Assembly (NCBI RefSeq): GCF_018257575.1
Contig: NZ_JAERJP010000009.1
Coordinates: 1 to 64,000 of the forward strand
Direction: 5' to 3'
Length of the DNA: 64,000 bases
From: Tatumella sp. JGM91
GTDB taxonomy: Bacteria > Pseudomonadota > Gammaproteobacteria > Enterobacterales > Enterobacteriaceae
Shown: piece by piece, positions 21,689 to 34,371 of the stretch
How positions within the stretch are numbered: position 1 is the first letter of the stretch
How the letters are laid out: every line of letters begins with the position of its first letter
Program-made: the position numbers and the translations under genes
The notes under the pieces: generated by a model
Seen by the model: the letters and a program-made list of their open reading frames with translations, nothing else
Told to the model about the DNA's origin: nothing
The model's database searches: none

Positions 21689-21910
21689 TTGCATTCCTTG
21701 TATTGCAGCGAAATTGCATAAATGGTGCTGTCGGGAGCCAAAAAATAATCAGCGATTCTATCAGAGTACGATGGCATGTTAAGTTGGCTGAACGTGCCAT
21801 CTGCGTCAGAACACGCGAAATAATAGCCGAAATTCTCCACCATCTGATGTCACAATTGCAGTATATAACTTTACGTCAGCTTGTCATTATACCTTGTCAG
21901 GAGTGAAGCG

Positions 21911-22546
21911 ATGCCGGGTCAAAAATCATCACCTGTTATTTTCGGGCGCAGCGATGTAGAAATTATTACAAGGGAAAGTGTCTATAAAGGTTTTTTTTCA
22001 TTAATTAAGTACCGGTTTCGCCATCGTTTGTTCAGCGGTGAAATGAGCCGCGTGGTAGAACGGGAAGTGCTGGAACGCGGCAATGCGGTAGTATTAATGC
22101 TCTATGATGTTTCACGTGACCAGCTGGTTATGATCGAGCAGATACGTATCCCTGCCTATGAGAACTCTGCAACGCCATGGCTGCTGGAAATGGTGGCGGG
22201 TATGATCAAGCCGGGAGAGTCAGATGAAGAGGTTGCACGGCGCGAAGCCCGGGAAGAAACAGGATTAGCCGTAGGCCGGATCGAACCTGTGTTAAATTAT
22301 CTGTCGAGTCCCGGGGGAACCAGCGAACGTATTGCGGTGATGGTCGGGGAAGTGGATGCCAGCCAGGCAAAAGGATGTCACGGGCTGGAGGAAGAGAATG
22401 AGGATATTCTTGTCCGGGTGGTCAGCCGGGAGCAGGCTTACCGCTGGGTTGAAGAGGGGATTATTGATAATGCAGCTTCAGTGATTGCTGTGCAATGGCT
22501 TGAACTGCACCACAAACGACTTAAAGACCAATGGAAAACCACATGA
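21911..22546 (+). CDS. nudF: ADP-ribose pyrophosphatase NudF
   Basis: Nudix hydrolase that cleaves ADP-ribose to AMP and ribose 5-phosphate. The Nudix box is complete: [20 protein letters not shown] and then T-G-L. The flanking [12 protein letters not shown] and [11 protein letters not shown] are family-specific. The ATG at 21911 follows CAGGAG with 8 bases spacing and gives 211 residues. Its stop overlaps the yqiB start by ATGA. It opens the nudF-yqiB-cpdA-yqiA-parE run. Confidence 0.96.
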   Translation: MPGQKSSPVIFGRSDVEIITRESVYKGFFSLIKYRFRHRLFSGEMSRVVEREVLERGNAVVLMLYDVSRDQLVMIEQIRIPAYENSATPWLLEMVAGMIKPGESDEEVARREAREETGLAVGRIEPVLNYLSSPGGTSERIAVMVGEVDASQAKGCHGLEEENEDILVRVVSREQAYRWVEEGIIDNAASVIAVQWLELHHKRLKDQWKTT

Positions 22547-22968
22547 AACAACGTTATACCCCCGATTTTCCGCAAATGATGCGTCTTAATGAGACTAACT
22601 ATGCTCAGTTGCGGCGTCTGTTACCCCGCAATGATCGACAGGGCGAGACTATCACCTACCAGATTAAGGGGGCCAGATATCGTCTGACAATAGAAGAATC
22701 AACACGTTATACCACTGTCGTTAATATCAGTCAGATAGCACCTGCAGTAAGTTACTGGAGTCTGCCTGCGATGTCTGTCAGACTTTATCATGATGCGATG
22801 GTTGCGGAAGTGTGTTCGACGCAACAGATCTATCGTTTTAAAGCACGCTATGATTATCCGAATAAAAAATTACATCAGCGTGACGAAAAGCATCAGATAA
22901 ACCAGTTTCTTGCCGAATGGCTGCGTTATTGCCTTATTTATGGCGCAATGGCCGAAGCCGTATATTAA
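22543..22968 (+). CDS. yqiB: DUF1249 protein YqiB
   Basis: Uncharacterised cytoplasmic protein of 141 residues, highly similar to E. coli Yqi[40 protein letters not shown] and [20 protein letters not shown]. The start at 22543 overlaps the nudF stop (ATGA), which points to translational coupling; an in-frame ATG at 22531 is less likely. No catalytic motif is recognised. Confidence 0.93.
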   Translation: MKQRYTPDFPQMMRLNETNYAQLRRLLPRNDRQGETITYQIKGARYRLTIEESTRYTTVVNISQIAPAVSYWSLPAMSVRLYHDAMVAEVCSTQQIYRFKARYDYPNKKLHQRDEKHQINQFLAEWLRYCLIYGAMAEAVY

Positions 22969-22999
22969 AGAATAATGGTGTGCTCACTAAGGATTTGCC

Positions 23000-23827
23000 T
23001 TGGATAGTGTGTTAATACCCGGGATTGCCGATACCGCGCGGATTAAAGTACTGCAAATAACCGATACGCATTTGTTTAAGGGAAAAGATGAATCACTGCT
23101 TGGTGTGAACACCTGGTCGGGTTATCAGGCAGTACTGGATGCGGTGATTGCAGGACAGGAGCAATATGATCTGATTATTGCTACCGGCGATTTGTCGCAG
23201 GATCACTCCGCAGAAGCCTATCAGCACTTTGCCGAAGGTATTCTGCGTCTACCGGCCCCCTGTGTCTGGCTGCCGGGGAACCATGATTTCCAGCCGGCAA
23301 TGTATGAGACTCTGGCAAAGGCCGGTATCAGTCAGTCCAAACGGGTACTGCTTGGGGAACGCTGGCAGATATTGTTACTCGACAGCCAGGTTTATGGTGT
23401 CCCCCACGGTATGCTCAGTGAGTTTCAGCTGGAGTGGCTGGAAAATGCGCTGGCAACCGCTGCTGAACGGGATACGGTTATCTTGTTACATCATCATCCT
23501 GTGCCTTCTGGCTGTGCCTGGCTCGACCAACACAACTTACGTAATTCTCATCAGCTGGACAGTATTCTGCAAAAGTACCCGCGGGCAGCGACCTTGCTGT
23601 GTGGTCATATTCATCAGGAAATGGATGAATTATGGCAGGGGCGCAGAGTACTGGCGACGCCTTCCACCTGTGTTCAGTTTAAACCGCACTGCTCAGGGTT
23701 TACGATTGATGCACTCGCGCCCGGCTGGCGCTGGCTGACGTTAATGCCGGACGGCACTCTTGAGACAGCGGTGTGCCGGCTGGATACCACGGAGTTTCTT
23801 CCTGATCTGGAATCTGAAGGGTATTAA
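23000..23827 (+). CDS. cpdA: 3',5'-cyclic-AMP phosphodiesterase CpdA
   Basis: Metallophosphoesterase that hydrolyses cAMP and so tunes CRP signalling. All motifs of the family are visible: QITDTHLF, TGDLSQD, LPGNHDF, LLHHHP and CGHIHQE. The start is a TTG at 23000, chosen because AAGGA lies 6 bases upstream and because it yields 275 residues, equal to the E. coli protein. It lies in the nudF-parE gene run, 3 bases before yqiA. Confidence 0.96.
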   Translation: MDSVLIPGIADTARIKVLQITDTHLFKGKDESLLGVNTWSGYQAVLDAVIAGQEQYDLIIATGDLSQDHSAEAYQHFAEGILRLPAPCVWLPGNHDFQPAMYETLAKAGISQSKRVLLGERWQILLLDSQVYGVPHGMLSEFQLEWLENALATAAERDTVILLHHHPVPSGCAWLDQHNLRNSHQLDSILQKYPRAATLLCGHIHQEMDELWQGRRVLATPSTCVQFKPHCSGFTIDALAPGWRWLTLMPDGTLETAVCRLDTTEFLPDLESEGY

Positions 23828-23830
23828 TTA

Positions 23831-24412
23831 ATGTCCACTCTGCTCTATTTGCACGGTTTTAACAGTTCTCCGCACTCGGCAAAAGCCACGCAGTTGCTAC
23901 AGTGGATGCAGCGGCATTACCCACATATAACGATGATTATCCCGCAGTTACCTGACTGTCCGGACCAGGCCGCAGCAATGCTGGAAACGCTGGTGACAGA
24001 TTATGCCGGCCAGCCGTTGGGAATTGTTGGTTCTTCACTCGGGGGCTATTACGCCACCTGGCTGTCACAACGCTTTACGCTGCCGGCCGTTGTGATAAAT
24101 CCTGCGACCCGGCCTTTTGAACTACTGGAAGACTTTCTGGGTGAAAACCGGAACCCGTACACCGGTCAGCATTATGTGTTAGAGTCTCGCCATATCTATG
24201 ATCTGAAGGCTATGTATATTGATTCCCTGATATCACCGGACCTGATCTGGTTGTTATTACAGACCGGAGATGAGGTTCTTGACTATCGTCAGGCCCTGCA
24301 ATACTACGCCGCCTGCCGGCAAACCGTCGAAGCGGGCGGGGATCATGCCTTCACCGGATTTAACCGATACTTTCAACAGCTGATTGATTTCCTGGCTATC
24401 GCCGGCGACTAG
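23831..24412 (+). CDS. yqiA: Alpha/beta-hydrolase esterase YqiA
   Basis: Small esterase of 193 residues. It has [15 protein letters not shown] near the N-terminus, the nucleophile elbow GSSLGGYYA and the catalytic-histidine motif GGDHAFTGF. Activity on short-chain acyl esters is known for the E. coli homologue; the natural substrate is not. It begins 3 bases after cpdA and is followed by parE after 46 bases. Confidence 0.93.
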   Translation: MSTLLYLHGFNSSPHSAKATQLLQWMQRHYPHITMIIPQLPDCPDQAAAMLETLVTDYAGQPLGIVGSSLGGYYATWLSQRFTLPAVVINPATRPFELLEDFLGENRNPYTGQHYVLESRHIYDLKAMYIDSLISPDLIWLLLQTGDEVLDYRQALQYYAACRQTVEAGGDHAFTGFNRYFQQLIDFLAIAGD

Positions 24413-24428
24413 TCTCACTGCTGTCTGA

Positions 24429-26354
<1,926 letters not shown>

Positions 26355-26436
26355 TTATTTTCCGGCAGACAGCCTGCCGGATATTTGTTGCACCCGGTCA
26401 GCCGGCTCAGCGGCACCGACTGGCCGGTGATAACAG

Positions 26437-27357
26437 TTACAAAGAAGTTAACTTCCTTTTGGAACGTTCAGGATCGGGTGCCAGGGTAATAAATACCACC
26501 GACAGCATGATCAGTAACGACCCTGTCCATTCAGCTATCCCGAAAGAGACTCCTAACAGTAATACCGACAGCAAGGCACTGCTGAGAGGTTCCGCGCAAC
26601 TCAGTACGCTGGCGTTCTGGCTACCGGTCAGAAAGGCACCTTTAAGAAATAAACTAAAAGTTAATGCGGTGCCGATCAGTACCAGGAAACCCATTGCCGA
26701 CCAGCCGGCAGTATCCAGCTGGTGTAAATTCAGACCCGGCAGATAAAAGGGCATTAACGAACATCCGGCAATTAACATACTTATCCCGACCACCGGCAGG
26801 GTACCAAACTGGCGGATCAGTCCCGAGGAGTAGGAGGAGTTAAAAGCCGCGGCACAGGCAGAAATCAGCCCCCATACCAGCCCTGTGACCGAAAGTTGCA
26901 ATGACGTCAGGTGCCCGTGGGTTGCCATCAGCAGAGTGCCGGCCAGTGATGTCAGTACTGCGAGACAAATAACGGCTCCGGGTAAACGTTTTCTGGCTAT
27001 CATGTTGTATAGCACCAGCACAACCGGTGCCAGAAATTATTGCAAAACTGTCGCAGTTGCGGCGTTAGTTTTCTCGATAGTCATCAGAAAAGACAGCTGT
27101 ACCATCAGGGTTCCGAACAGGCTGAAAATAATAAGTTTCAACAGGGCCTGGCGTTGCCGGAACATTGCTAAAGGGTGATTCCCTTGCAGAACACCCAGTA
27201 TACTGAGCAATAACCCTGCGGCAATCAGGCGGATCATGGTTATGCCACCGGCACTGAACAGATAATTTTCGAATAAGTATTGGGCAGCAACACCTGAGCT
27301 TCCCCAGAGGGTTGCCGCGAGTAATACCAGATAAATTCCCTGACGAGATGTATTCAT
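26437..27357 (-). pseudogene. EamA/DMT-family transporter with one in-frame stop codon
   Basis: Two same-frame pieces form one drug/metabolite transporter of the EamA type, with about ten membrane segments. The first starts MNTSRQGIYLVLLAATLWGSS and ends ...TNAATATVLQ. A TAA follows at 27037-27039. The frame then continues FLAPVVLVLYNMIARKRLPG to the natural end at 26437. Most relatives have an aromatic residue there (VLQYLAP-type), so one base change from a Tyr codon explains the stop. It is therefore a recent pseudogene, a polymorphism or a sequencing error. It is divergent from a LysR gene. Confidence 0.85.
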
Positions 27358-27598
27358 TAGTCCCCTAAAGAGTGTTAAGAATGGAACGGCGGATTCTGAT
27401 GCATAAGACTCAGTGAAAAGCAGAAGTGTATAGAAGATAGAATAAAATTTGCTTCTTTTTTGTCGCTGTTTTTTTACAAATTATTATAGTGACCATGATA
27501 AACAGGTATTTTGTGCGGCCTTGCTGGTATCAGGCTGCTGGCAGGTGGCACACTGGCGGTGATTACCTGATACGCTCAGGCGTTGCCGGAAAAGAATA

Positions 27599-28525
27599 AT
27601 GAAAGTCACACTTGAAGATATGCGCATCTGGATAGCGGTAGTGGATAGCGGGTCGATTACCGCGGCGGCAGATCAACTGACGATGACCGTATCTTCGGTC
27701 AGTCGTTCACTCAGCCGGCTGGAAAATAAGCTGGATACCACACTGATGCAGCGCACCACGCGGCGGATGGCCCTGACCCCGGAGGGCAGCCTGTTTTTAC
27801 AACGAGCCAGGAAAATCCTGGCCGCAATGGCCTCAGCAGAAGAGGAGCTGGCTGTACGCCGGGAAACGCCCTCAGGCCGGCTGCGTATCAATACGGCACC
27901 TTCGTTTATGCAGCATATTATCGTCCCCTTACTCGGAGAATTCCTCGGGCGCTATCCGCAGATTGAGCCGGAACTGACGACCGATGATTTGCCGATTGAT
28001 CTGCTGGAACAACAGACAGATATTGCGATCCGCATGGGAACCCTGCCCGACTCCGGGATCCATGCCCGGATTCTGGGCTACAGTCCGTTACGTTTGTTTG
28101 CCAGCCCCGGCTATCTGCAGCGTTACGGAACGCCTGAACACAGTGAGCAGCTTTCCGTCCATCGTACGCTGGGTTTCACTCAGCCTCTGGTACATAACCA
28201 CTGGCCGCTGTTTAATGCCCGCCAGGAATTTATGCAGATAACCCCGACGCTGCGGGCATCGAGTGGTGAGACAATCTTACAACTGGCGATAGCCGGCCAG
28301 GGGATTGCCCGGTTATCTGACTTTGCATCGGCAGCAGCGGTGAACGAAGGCAAACTGGTACCGATTCTCGGGCAGGAAATTCAGAGTATGTTATTGCCGG
28401 TACATGCGGTGTATTACCGCAACACGGCACTGGCGGTTCGTATTCGCTGTTTCCTCGATTATCTGCAACAGGCCGTGACAGAACACGGCCTGTTACTGGC
28501 ACCGGGATATCCCGGTAAGCATTAA
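27599..28525 (+). CDS. LysR-family transcriptional regulator
   Basis: The 308 residues have an N-terminal winged helix-turn-helix (MRIWIAVVDSGSITAAADQL, then SSVSRSLSRLENKL) and a C-terminal periplasmic-binding-like effector domain (GRLRINTAPSFMQHIIVPLL). It belongs to the CrgA/DmlR-like group of LTTRs. It is divergent from the broken EamA gene and convergent with mdaB, overlapping its 3' end by 4 bases. A palindromic T-N11-A site upstream of mdaB (29184-29198) may be one of its targets; that is inferred. Confidence 0.88.
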   Translation: MKVTLEDMRIWIAVVDSGSITAAADQLTMTVSSVSRSLSRLENKLDTTLMQRTTRRMALTPEGSLFLQRARKILAAMASAEEELAVRRETPSGRLRINTAPSFMQHIIVPLLGEFLGRYPQIEPELTTDDLPIDLLEQQTDIAIRMGTLPDSGIHARILGYSPLRLFASPGYLQRYGTPEHSEQLSVHRTLGFTQPLVHNHWPLFNARQEFMQITPTLRASSGETILQLAIAGQGIARLSDFASAAAVNEGKLVPILGQEIQSMLLPVHAVYYRNTALAVRIRCFLDYLQQAVTEHGLLLAPGYPGKH

Positions 28526-29103
28526 CCGAATATTTGCTGCAGGTGCTGTTGGTAATTTTCAATATACAGCGGCACCTGAGGATCTTTAATTACATCATTA
28601 CAGATAAAGGTTGGCAGGCCACTCATCCCCAGAAACTGGAATGCTTTATGGGTATGAAGATAGACACCGTCCACGCCACTGCCCTCAAAGAACTGCTGTG
28701 GATCGGTAAAGGCCTGTAACGGCGCATTCCAGGTCAGTGACAGCATATATTTTTTCCCCTGCAGTAATCCGCCGGAACCATATTTCTTTTCACTGTCTGC
28801 ACGGGTACGGCCGTCACTGGCATATAAGCGGCCATGACCATAGGTGAACACTTCATCGATATATTTTTTCACGGTCCAGGGCTCTCCCATCCACCAGCCG
28901 GGCATTTGCAGGATCACCACATCATTGCGGACAAATTTCTCGATCTCGGCCTCAATATAGTACGGCTGATCGACACGGGTAACCGATACCTCGTGGCCCA
29001 GACGACGTAGTTCCGCGGCGCCCTGCTCACTGAGCGTGTGGTTCAGGCGTCCGGCGGAATGACCAAATGTGGTGCCTCCGTCAATAATCAGGATGTTACT
29101 CAT
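28522..29103 (-). CDS. mdaB: NADPH:quinone reductase MdaB
   Basis: Flavodoxin-like two-electron quinone reductase that protects against redox-cycling quinones. The 193 residues match E. coli MdaB along their full length. Typical stretches are MPGWWMGEPWTVKKYIDEVF, YASDGRTRADSEKKYGSGG and KKYMLSLTWNAP. It converges on the LysR gene. It lies upstream of parC, as in E. coli, but ygiN and qseBC are absent here. Confidence 0.94.
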   Translation of the reverse strand: MSNILIIDGGTTFGHSAGRLNHTLSEQGAAELRRLGHEVSVTRVDQPYYIEAEIEKFVRNDVVILQMPGWWMGEPWTVKKYIDEVFTYGHGRLYASDGRTRADSEKKYGSGGLLQGKKYMLSLTWNAPLQAFTDPQQFFEGSGVDGVYLHTHKAFQFLGMSGLPTFICNDVIKDPQVPLYIENYQQHLQQIFG

Positions 29104-29458
29104 CGTTTTTTCCTCTTAACTGGTCTCTGTATATTGTTAACTGCCGGCAGATAAAAAAAAATGGTTGGCTGAGCATAATACTTTTGCAGAGACTGCAATA
29201 ATCGGTGGATGCCGTCACAGATCCGCAGGTCAGTAACCCCCTGAAGATCTGCCGGGAAAAAATACAAAAAGTAATGCCTGATCCTGTGGCCGGTATTCAG
29301 AGATGAGTACGACTGATGTTTTAACCCTCATTCGCGGCACAAGGCTTGGTAGCCGCGTAACGCCCCTGTGACTAACTACGGCGAATAAGGTACTATCCCC
29401 GCCAGATAACCGCCACCGACGAGTGTCTGGCTGGCCGCGAAGTGAGGATTGATTAACA
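29104..29458. other. mdaB-parC divergent intergenic region (355 bp)
   Basis: No convincing gene is present. It must hold the promoters of both mdaB and parC. The clearest signal is the palindrome TTGCAG-AGA-CTGCAA at 29184-29198, described separately. A TACTAT -10-like box occurs near 29391, upstream of parC. A 91-codon minus-strand frame that runs into parC (29230-29505) has no family resemblance. Confidence 0.5.
29184..29198. promoter_or_regulatory. Candidate LysR-type operator upstream of mdaB
   Basis: TTGCAGAGACTGCAA is a perfect 6-bp inverted repeat around 3 bases and fits the T-N11-A pattern of LysR regulators. It lies about 80 bases upstream of the mdaB start. A LysR gene sits directly on the other side of mdaB, which makes it the obvious candidate to bind here. 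Inference only. Confidence 0.35.
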
Positions 29459-31735
29459 ATGAGTGACATGACCCGGGACGGTGCAGAACGTCTTGCATTG
29501 CACAAATTTACCGAAAATGCCTATCTGAACTACTCCATGTACGTGATCATGGACAGGGCATTACCCTATATCGGGGACGGCTTAAAACCGGTTCAGCGGC
29601 GTATTATTTATGCAATGTCTGAGCTGGGATTAAATGCCAGCGCAAAATTTAAGAAATCGGCCCGTACGGTCGGTGATGTTCTGGGTAAATATCATCCGCA
29701 CGGTGACAGTGCCTGCTATGAAGCGATGGTATTAATGGCGCAGCCTTTCTCTTACCGTTATCCGCTGGTGGATGGCCAGGGAAACTGGGGTGCGCCGGAT
29801 GATCCGAAATCCTTTGCTGCCATGCGTTATACGGAATCCCGCTTATCAAAATATGCCGAGCTGTTACTTGGTGAGCTGGGACAGGGCACTGTCGATTATG
29901 TCGCTAACTTTGACGGGACGCTGCAGGAGCCGAAAATGCTGCCTGCCCGCTTACCGAATATTCTGTTAAACGGTACGACCGGAATTGCCGTCGGGATGGC
30001 AACGGATATTCCGCCACACAATTTACGTGAAGTTGCCGATGCTGCCATAACACTGATTGATAAGCCAGCAACCACCCTGGATCAATTGCTGGATATTGTT
30101 CAGGGCCCGGATTTCCCGACAGACGCGGAAATTATTACCCCGCGCAGTGAGATCCGAAAAATCTATGCCAGCGGGCGTGGCAGTGTGCGGCAGCGTGCCG
30201 TATGGAAAAAAGAAGACGGTGAACTGATTATCACTGCGCTGCCTCATCAGGTATCCGGTGCGCGGGTGATGGAACAGATCGCCGCCCAGATGCGTAATAA
30301 AAAACTGCCTATGGTAGAGGATCTGCGTGATGAGTCTGATCACGAAAATCCGACCCGGCTAGTGATTGTGCCGCGTTCCAACCGGGTTGACGCTGAACCG
30401 CTGATGAATCACCTGTTTGCCACCACGGATCTGGAAAAAAGTTATCGTATTAACCTGAATATGATCGGCCTGGATAACCGTCCTGCGGTAAAAAATTTGC
30501 TGGAAATCCTCAGTGAATGGCTGGTCTATCGTCGTGATACGGTACGTAAACGTTTAAACTTCCGGCTGGATAAGGTGCTGAACCGTCTGCATATTCTTGA
30601 AGGGCTGCTGACTGCTTTCCTGAATATAGATGAAGTGATTGAAATTATTCGCAGCGAAGACCAGCCAAAAGCATTGCTGATGTCACGTTTTTCTATCAGC
30701 GATACTCAGGCTGAAGCGATCCTTGAACTGAAATTGCGTCATCTTGCCAGACTGGAAGATATGAAAATCCGCACCGAGCAGGATGCGCTGGCCAAAGAAC
30801 GTGATGAGCTACAGGCATTACTGGCTTCCGGACGGAAAATGGATACTCTGCTGAAGAAAGAATTGCAGGCGGACAGTAAAACCTATGGTGATGATCGCCG
30901 TTCACCGTTACGTGAACGTAGCGAAGCAAAAGCGATCAGCGAAACAGATTTGGTACCTTCTGAACCTGTGACCGTGGTGTTATCACAAATGGGTTGGGTA
31001 CGCAGTGCCAAAGGGCATGATATTGATCCTGCCGGACTCAGTTATAAGGCCGGTGACAGCTACCTTGCATCCGCCAAAGGCAAAAGCAATCTGCCGGTGT
31101 CGTTTCTGGACTCCGCCGGCCGCAGTTATACCTTAGATCCGAACAGTCTGCCTTCGGCCCGTGGCCAGGGGGAACCCCTGACCGGGAAACTGACCCCGCC
31201 GCCGGGAGCAGTCGTCGAACATGTACTGATGGAAGCGGACGATCAACGGTTACTGATGGCCTCTGACGCCGGATACGGTTTTATCTGTACCTTTAACGAT
31301 TTACAGTCGCGTAATCGTGCCGGTAAGGCTATGCTTTCGTTACCGAAAAATGCCAGAGTCATGACGCCACTGGCGGTTAATAACGATGAAGATCGGTTGA
31401 TGGTGATTACGGCTGCCGGACGAATGCTTATGTTCCCGGTGAAAGACCTGCCTCAGTTATCGAAAGGTAAGGGTAACAAGATTATCTCCATTCCGGCCGC
31501 TGAAGCCGCTGCCGGCACCGATAAAGTCGTCTGGCTGTTATTACTGCCGCCACTGAGTGTGGTGACATTACATGTCGGTAAGCGAAAACTCACACTGCGT
31601 GAAGATGATTTACAAAAATTCAGAACCGAGCGCGGACGGCGCGGTACTTTGTTACCACGCGGGTTGCAGCGCATTGATCGTGTTGATATTGAAACACCTG
31701 CTGCGGATAACAATACCGCAGCAGCGACGGACTGA
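29459..31735 (+). CDS. parC: DNA topoisomerase IV subunit A (ParC)
   Basis: Cleavage-religation subunit of topoisomerase IV. The active-site tyrosine lies in [12 protein letters not shown]. The quinolone-resistance region reads [17 protein letters not shown], with Ser84 and Glu88 (Ser80/Glu84 of E. coli), i.e. the wild-type residues. The 758 residues exceed E. coli by 6, with a 4-residue insertion after MSDM and a longer acidic tail. The C-terminal domain blades include [18 protein letters not shown] lies 12 bases before the ATG. Confidence 0.98.
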   Translation: MSDMTRDGAERLALHKFTENAYLNYSMYVIMDRALPYIGDGLKPVQRRIIYAMSELGLNASAKFKKSARTVGDVLGKYHPHGDSACYEAMVLMAQPFSYRYPLVDGQGNWGAPDDPKSFAAMRYTESRLSKYAELLLGELGQGTVDYVANFDGTLQEPKMLPARLPNILLNGTTGIAVGMATDIPPHNLREVADAAITLIDKPATTLDQLLDIVQGPDFPTDAEIITPRSEIRKIYASGRGSVRQRAVWKKEDGELIITALPHQVSGARVMEQIAAQMRNKKLPMVEDLRDESDHENPTRLVIVPRSNRVDAEPLMNHLFATTDLEKSYRINLNMIGLDNRPAVKNLLEILSEWLVYRRDTVRKRLNFRLDKVLNRLHILEGLLTAFLNIDEVIEIIRSEDQPKALLMSRFSISDTQAEAILELKLRHLARLEDMKIRTEQDALAKERDELQALLASGRKMDTLLKKELQADSKTYGDDRRSPLRERSEAKAISETDLVPSEPVTVVLSQMGWVRSAKGHDIDPAGLSYKAGDSYLASAKGKSNLPVSFLDSAGRSYTLDPNSLPSARGQGEPLTGKLTPPPGAVVEHVLMEADDQRLLMASDAGYGFICTFNDLQSRNRAGKAMLSLPKNARVMTPLAVNNDEDRLMVITAAGRMLMFPVKDLPQLSKGKGNKIISIPAAEAAAGTDKVVWLLLLPPLSVVTLHVGKRKLTLREDDLQKFRTERGRRGTLLPRGLQRIDRVDIETPAADNNTAAATD

Positions 31736-31895
31736 GAACGCTGCCGGCAGGTAACGCGGCGGCTAAAAAAACCGTTATACTTGCTGGCTGTTTATTGTTG
31801 TTCTGATGATCACTGCGGTGTGATAGCACCGGCAGTGAATGTTCTGTCTGCTTTTTAGCGAAAGAAGTAAAGCAGGCTGCTATTAAGAGGTTGTT

Positions 31896-32627
31896 ATGCT
31901 GTTAATTTTGCGCGCTCTTATCGTTATTATCTATTCGGTTATTGTCTGTGTGTTTGGCTGTTTATGGTGTTGTTTCTCACCAAGGAACCCGCGCCATGTC
32001 GCGACTTTCGCGCATGCCTTTGGCCGCCTGAATAAAGTATTTGGTATCCGTGTTGAGCTGCGTAAACCCGAAGGTGCGGAAAACTTCGGTAATGCCATTT
32101 ATATCGCAAACCATCAGAACAATTACGATATGGTAACGGCAGCAAATATGGTGCAGCCACCGACGGTCACTGTAGGGAAAAAAAGCCTGGCCTGGGTCCC
32201 GTTCTTCGGACAGTTATACTGGCTGACCGGGAATTTGCTGATCGACCGCGATAACCGGACCAAGGCCCATGATACGATCAACGATGTGGTGTCTCAGTTT
32301 AAAAAGAAACGGATCTCGTTCTGGATGTTTCCTGAAGGTACCCGCAGCCGCGGACGCGGGCTGCTTCCGTTTAAAACCGGTGCATTTCATGCTGCGCTGG
32401 CGGCCGGTGTTCCGGTGATCCCAATTGTGATCTCTGATACCCATAATAAGATAAAACTCAATCGCTGGCGCAACGGGCTGGTGATTGTTGAAATGTTACC
32501 TCCGGTAGATATCAAACAGTTTGAAGGTCAGTCGGCTCGTAAGCTGGCGACCCACTGCCGTGAACTGATGTCTGCGCGCCTTGATGAACTGAATAAAGAA
32601 GTGGCCCGCCGCACGCAGGAAAAATAA
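31896..32627 (+). CDS. plsC: 1-acyl-sn-glycerol-3-phosphate acyltransferase PlsC
   Basis: Second acylation step of phospholipid synthesis, giving phosphatidic acid. The H-x4-D catalytic motif is NHQNNYD and the substrate-binding motif is FPEGTRSRG. An N-terminal hydrophobic anchor covers about residues 2-25. The 243 residues compare with 245 in E. coli. It is followed by ftsP, the usual parC-plsC-ftsP order. Confidence 0.97.
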   Translation: MLLILRALIVIIYSVIVCVFGCLWCCFSPRNPRHVATFAHAFGRLNKVFGIRVELRKPEGAENFGNAIYIANHQNNYDMVTAANMVQPPTVTVGKKSLAWVPFFGQLYWLTGNLLIDRDNRTKAHDTINDVVSQFKKKRISFWMFPEGTRSRGRGLLPFKTGAFHAALAAGVPVIPIVISDTHNKIKLNRWRNGLVIVEMLPPVDIKQFEGQSARKLATHCRELMSARLDELNKEVARRTQEK

Positions 32628-32721
32628 CAGTATCGCCGCAGTCGGTATGGTCTGGCGGATAACGTTGATGGTTTGTCGTGAACTAACACCGGTGGTGTTA
32701 TCAGTATAAGGTCAGGAGTAT

Positions 32722-34143
32722 ATGTCTTTTAACAGACGTCAGTTTCTTCAGTTATCTGCCGGTGCAGCGCTCGGCAGCACGGTACTGCCACGTGCAGCTC
32801 TGGCGGCTGATGCCGGTGAAAATGCACTGCCGGTACCACCGCTGCTGGAGTCACGTCGTGGCCAGCCACTGTTTCTGACTATGCAAGCCAGTCACTGGGC
32901 GTTTAACGGAACAACCAAAGCCCCCGTATGGGGGTTTAATGGTATTTACCTGGGCCCTACCGTGCGGGTACATAACGGTGATGATGTTAAGCTGATTTAC
33001 AGTAACCGTCTGCCGGAACCGGTATCAATGACCGTCAGTGGCTTGCAGGTACAGGGTGCATTAAATGGTGGCGCACCGCGGCAGATTTCACCGAATGTTG
33101 ACTGGGCGCCTGTCCTGCCGGTGCGTCAGCCCGCTGCGACCTGCTGGTATCATGCAGATACCCCCCGCCATATGGCACCTCATGTCTATAACGGTCTGGC
33201 CGGAATGTGGCTGATTGAAGACGATAACAGCAAGTCACTGGCACTGCCTAAGCACTATGGTGTTGATGACTTTCCGCTGATTATTCAGGATAAGCGACTG
33301 GATAACTTCGGCTCCCCGGTGTATGACAGCGGGGCTGAGCAGGGATTTTACGGCGATATTCTGCTGACCAACGGTATCCGCAGTCCGTACGTGAATGTGT
33401 CCCGTGGCTGGGTGCGGTTACGGTTGCTAAACGCTTCCAATGCCCGTCGTTACCAGCTACAACTCAGCGATGATCGTCCATTCACCGTGATTGCCGGTGA
33501 TCAGGGTTTTTTACCCGCGCCTGTGACCGTCCGCCAGTTGTCTCTGGCCCCCGGCGAGCGCCGTGAAGTACTGGTCGACTTATCCCAGGGAAATGATGTT
33601 TCTATCACCGCCGGTACCCCTGCGACCTTTATGGAACGTATTAAGGGTATTTTCCAGCCATCCTCCGTACTCACCTCGACTCTGGTGCTGACCCTGCGTC
33701 CTACCGGCTTATTACCGCTGGTCACCGATGGTTTGCCGACCGTTCTGGCAGCGATGTCACAAGCAGGTAATGTGACTGCCAGCCGTCAGATAACCTTAGA
33801 AAACTCTCCGGCGGGGATCAATGGCGTCGCCCGGGATACCCTGCGAATTGATACGGTGGTGCGCCAGGGCAGTACTGAACGCTGGACGGTACAGGCCGAC
33901 AAGCCACAGGCATTTCATATTCAGGGGGCCATGTTTCTGATACGCAGTGTGAATGGTGCACTGCCAATGGCCGAAGATCGGGGCTGGAAGGATACCGTCT
34001 GGGTGGATGGCAGCGTCGAGTTACTGGTGACGTTCCCCTGCAGCTCGTCGGAACATTTTCCGTTTGTTTACTACAGCCAGAATCTTGAGCTGGCGGATGG
34101 TGGTTGCGCAGGTCAGCTGATGGTACAGCAGGCGATAAATTAG
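32722..34143 (+). CDS. ftsP: Cell division protein FtsP (SufI)
   Basis: Periplasmic multicopper-oxidase-fold protein that stabilises the divisome under stress. A twin-arginine signal (NRRQFLQLSAGAALG) ends at ALA-AD. Cupredoxin domains follow, with YLGPTVRVHNGDDVKLIYSN and YNGLAGMWLIEDD. The copper-binding histidine clusters of true oxidases are missing, as expected for the family. The 473 residues are near the E. coli length. Confidence 0.95.
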   Translation: MSFNRRQFLQLSAGAALGSTVLPRAALAADAGENALPVPPLLESRRGQPLFLTMQASHWAFNGTTKAPVWGFNGIYLGPTVRVHNGDDVKLIYSNRLPEPVSMTVSGLQVQGALNGGAPRQISPNVDWAPVLPVRQPAATCWYHADTPRHMAPHVYNGLAGMWLIEDDNSKSLALPKHYGVDDFPLIIQDKRLDNFGSPVYDSGAEQGFYGDILLTNGIRSPYVNVSRGWVRLRLLNASNARRYQLQLSDDRPFTVIAGDQGFLPAPVTVRQLSLAPGERREVLVDLSQGNDVSITAGTPATFMERIKGIFQPSSVLTSTLVLTLRPTGLLPLVTDGLPTVLAAMSQAGNVTASRQITLENSPAGINGVARDTLRIDTVVRQGSTERWTVQADKPQAFHIQGAMFLIRSVNGALPMAEDRGWKDTVWVDGSVELLVTFPCSSSEHFPFVYYSQNLELADGGCAGQLMVQQAIN

Positions 34144-34371
34144 CGGTACTTTGCCTCTGTTTATCGGGAAGATGAAATTGTCTCAGGGATAATGCTGTAC
34201 CTCCGGGGGCATCGACGGGCGTTTTTACAGATAGTCAGTCGCTGTCCGCACTGTATAAACATTCGGGCTCAGTGAGCGGGGGGACAGAGAAAATGATCAG
34301 CCCTGAAAAAAGTAATATGCTGATACACCGCCTATGGAAGGACATAGCCCTGATTAACGGATGGAGTAGCG

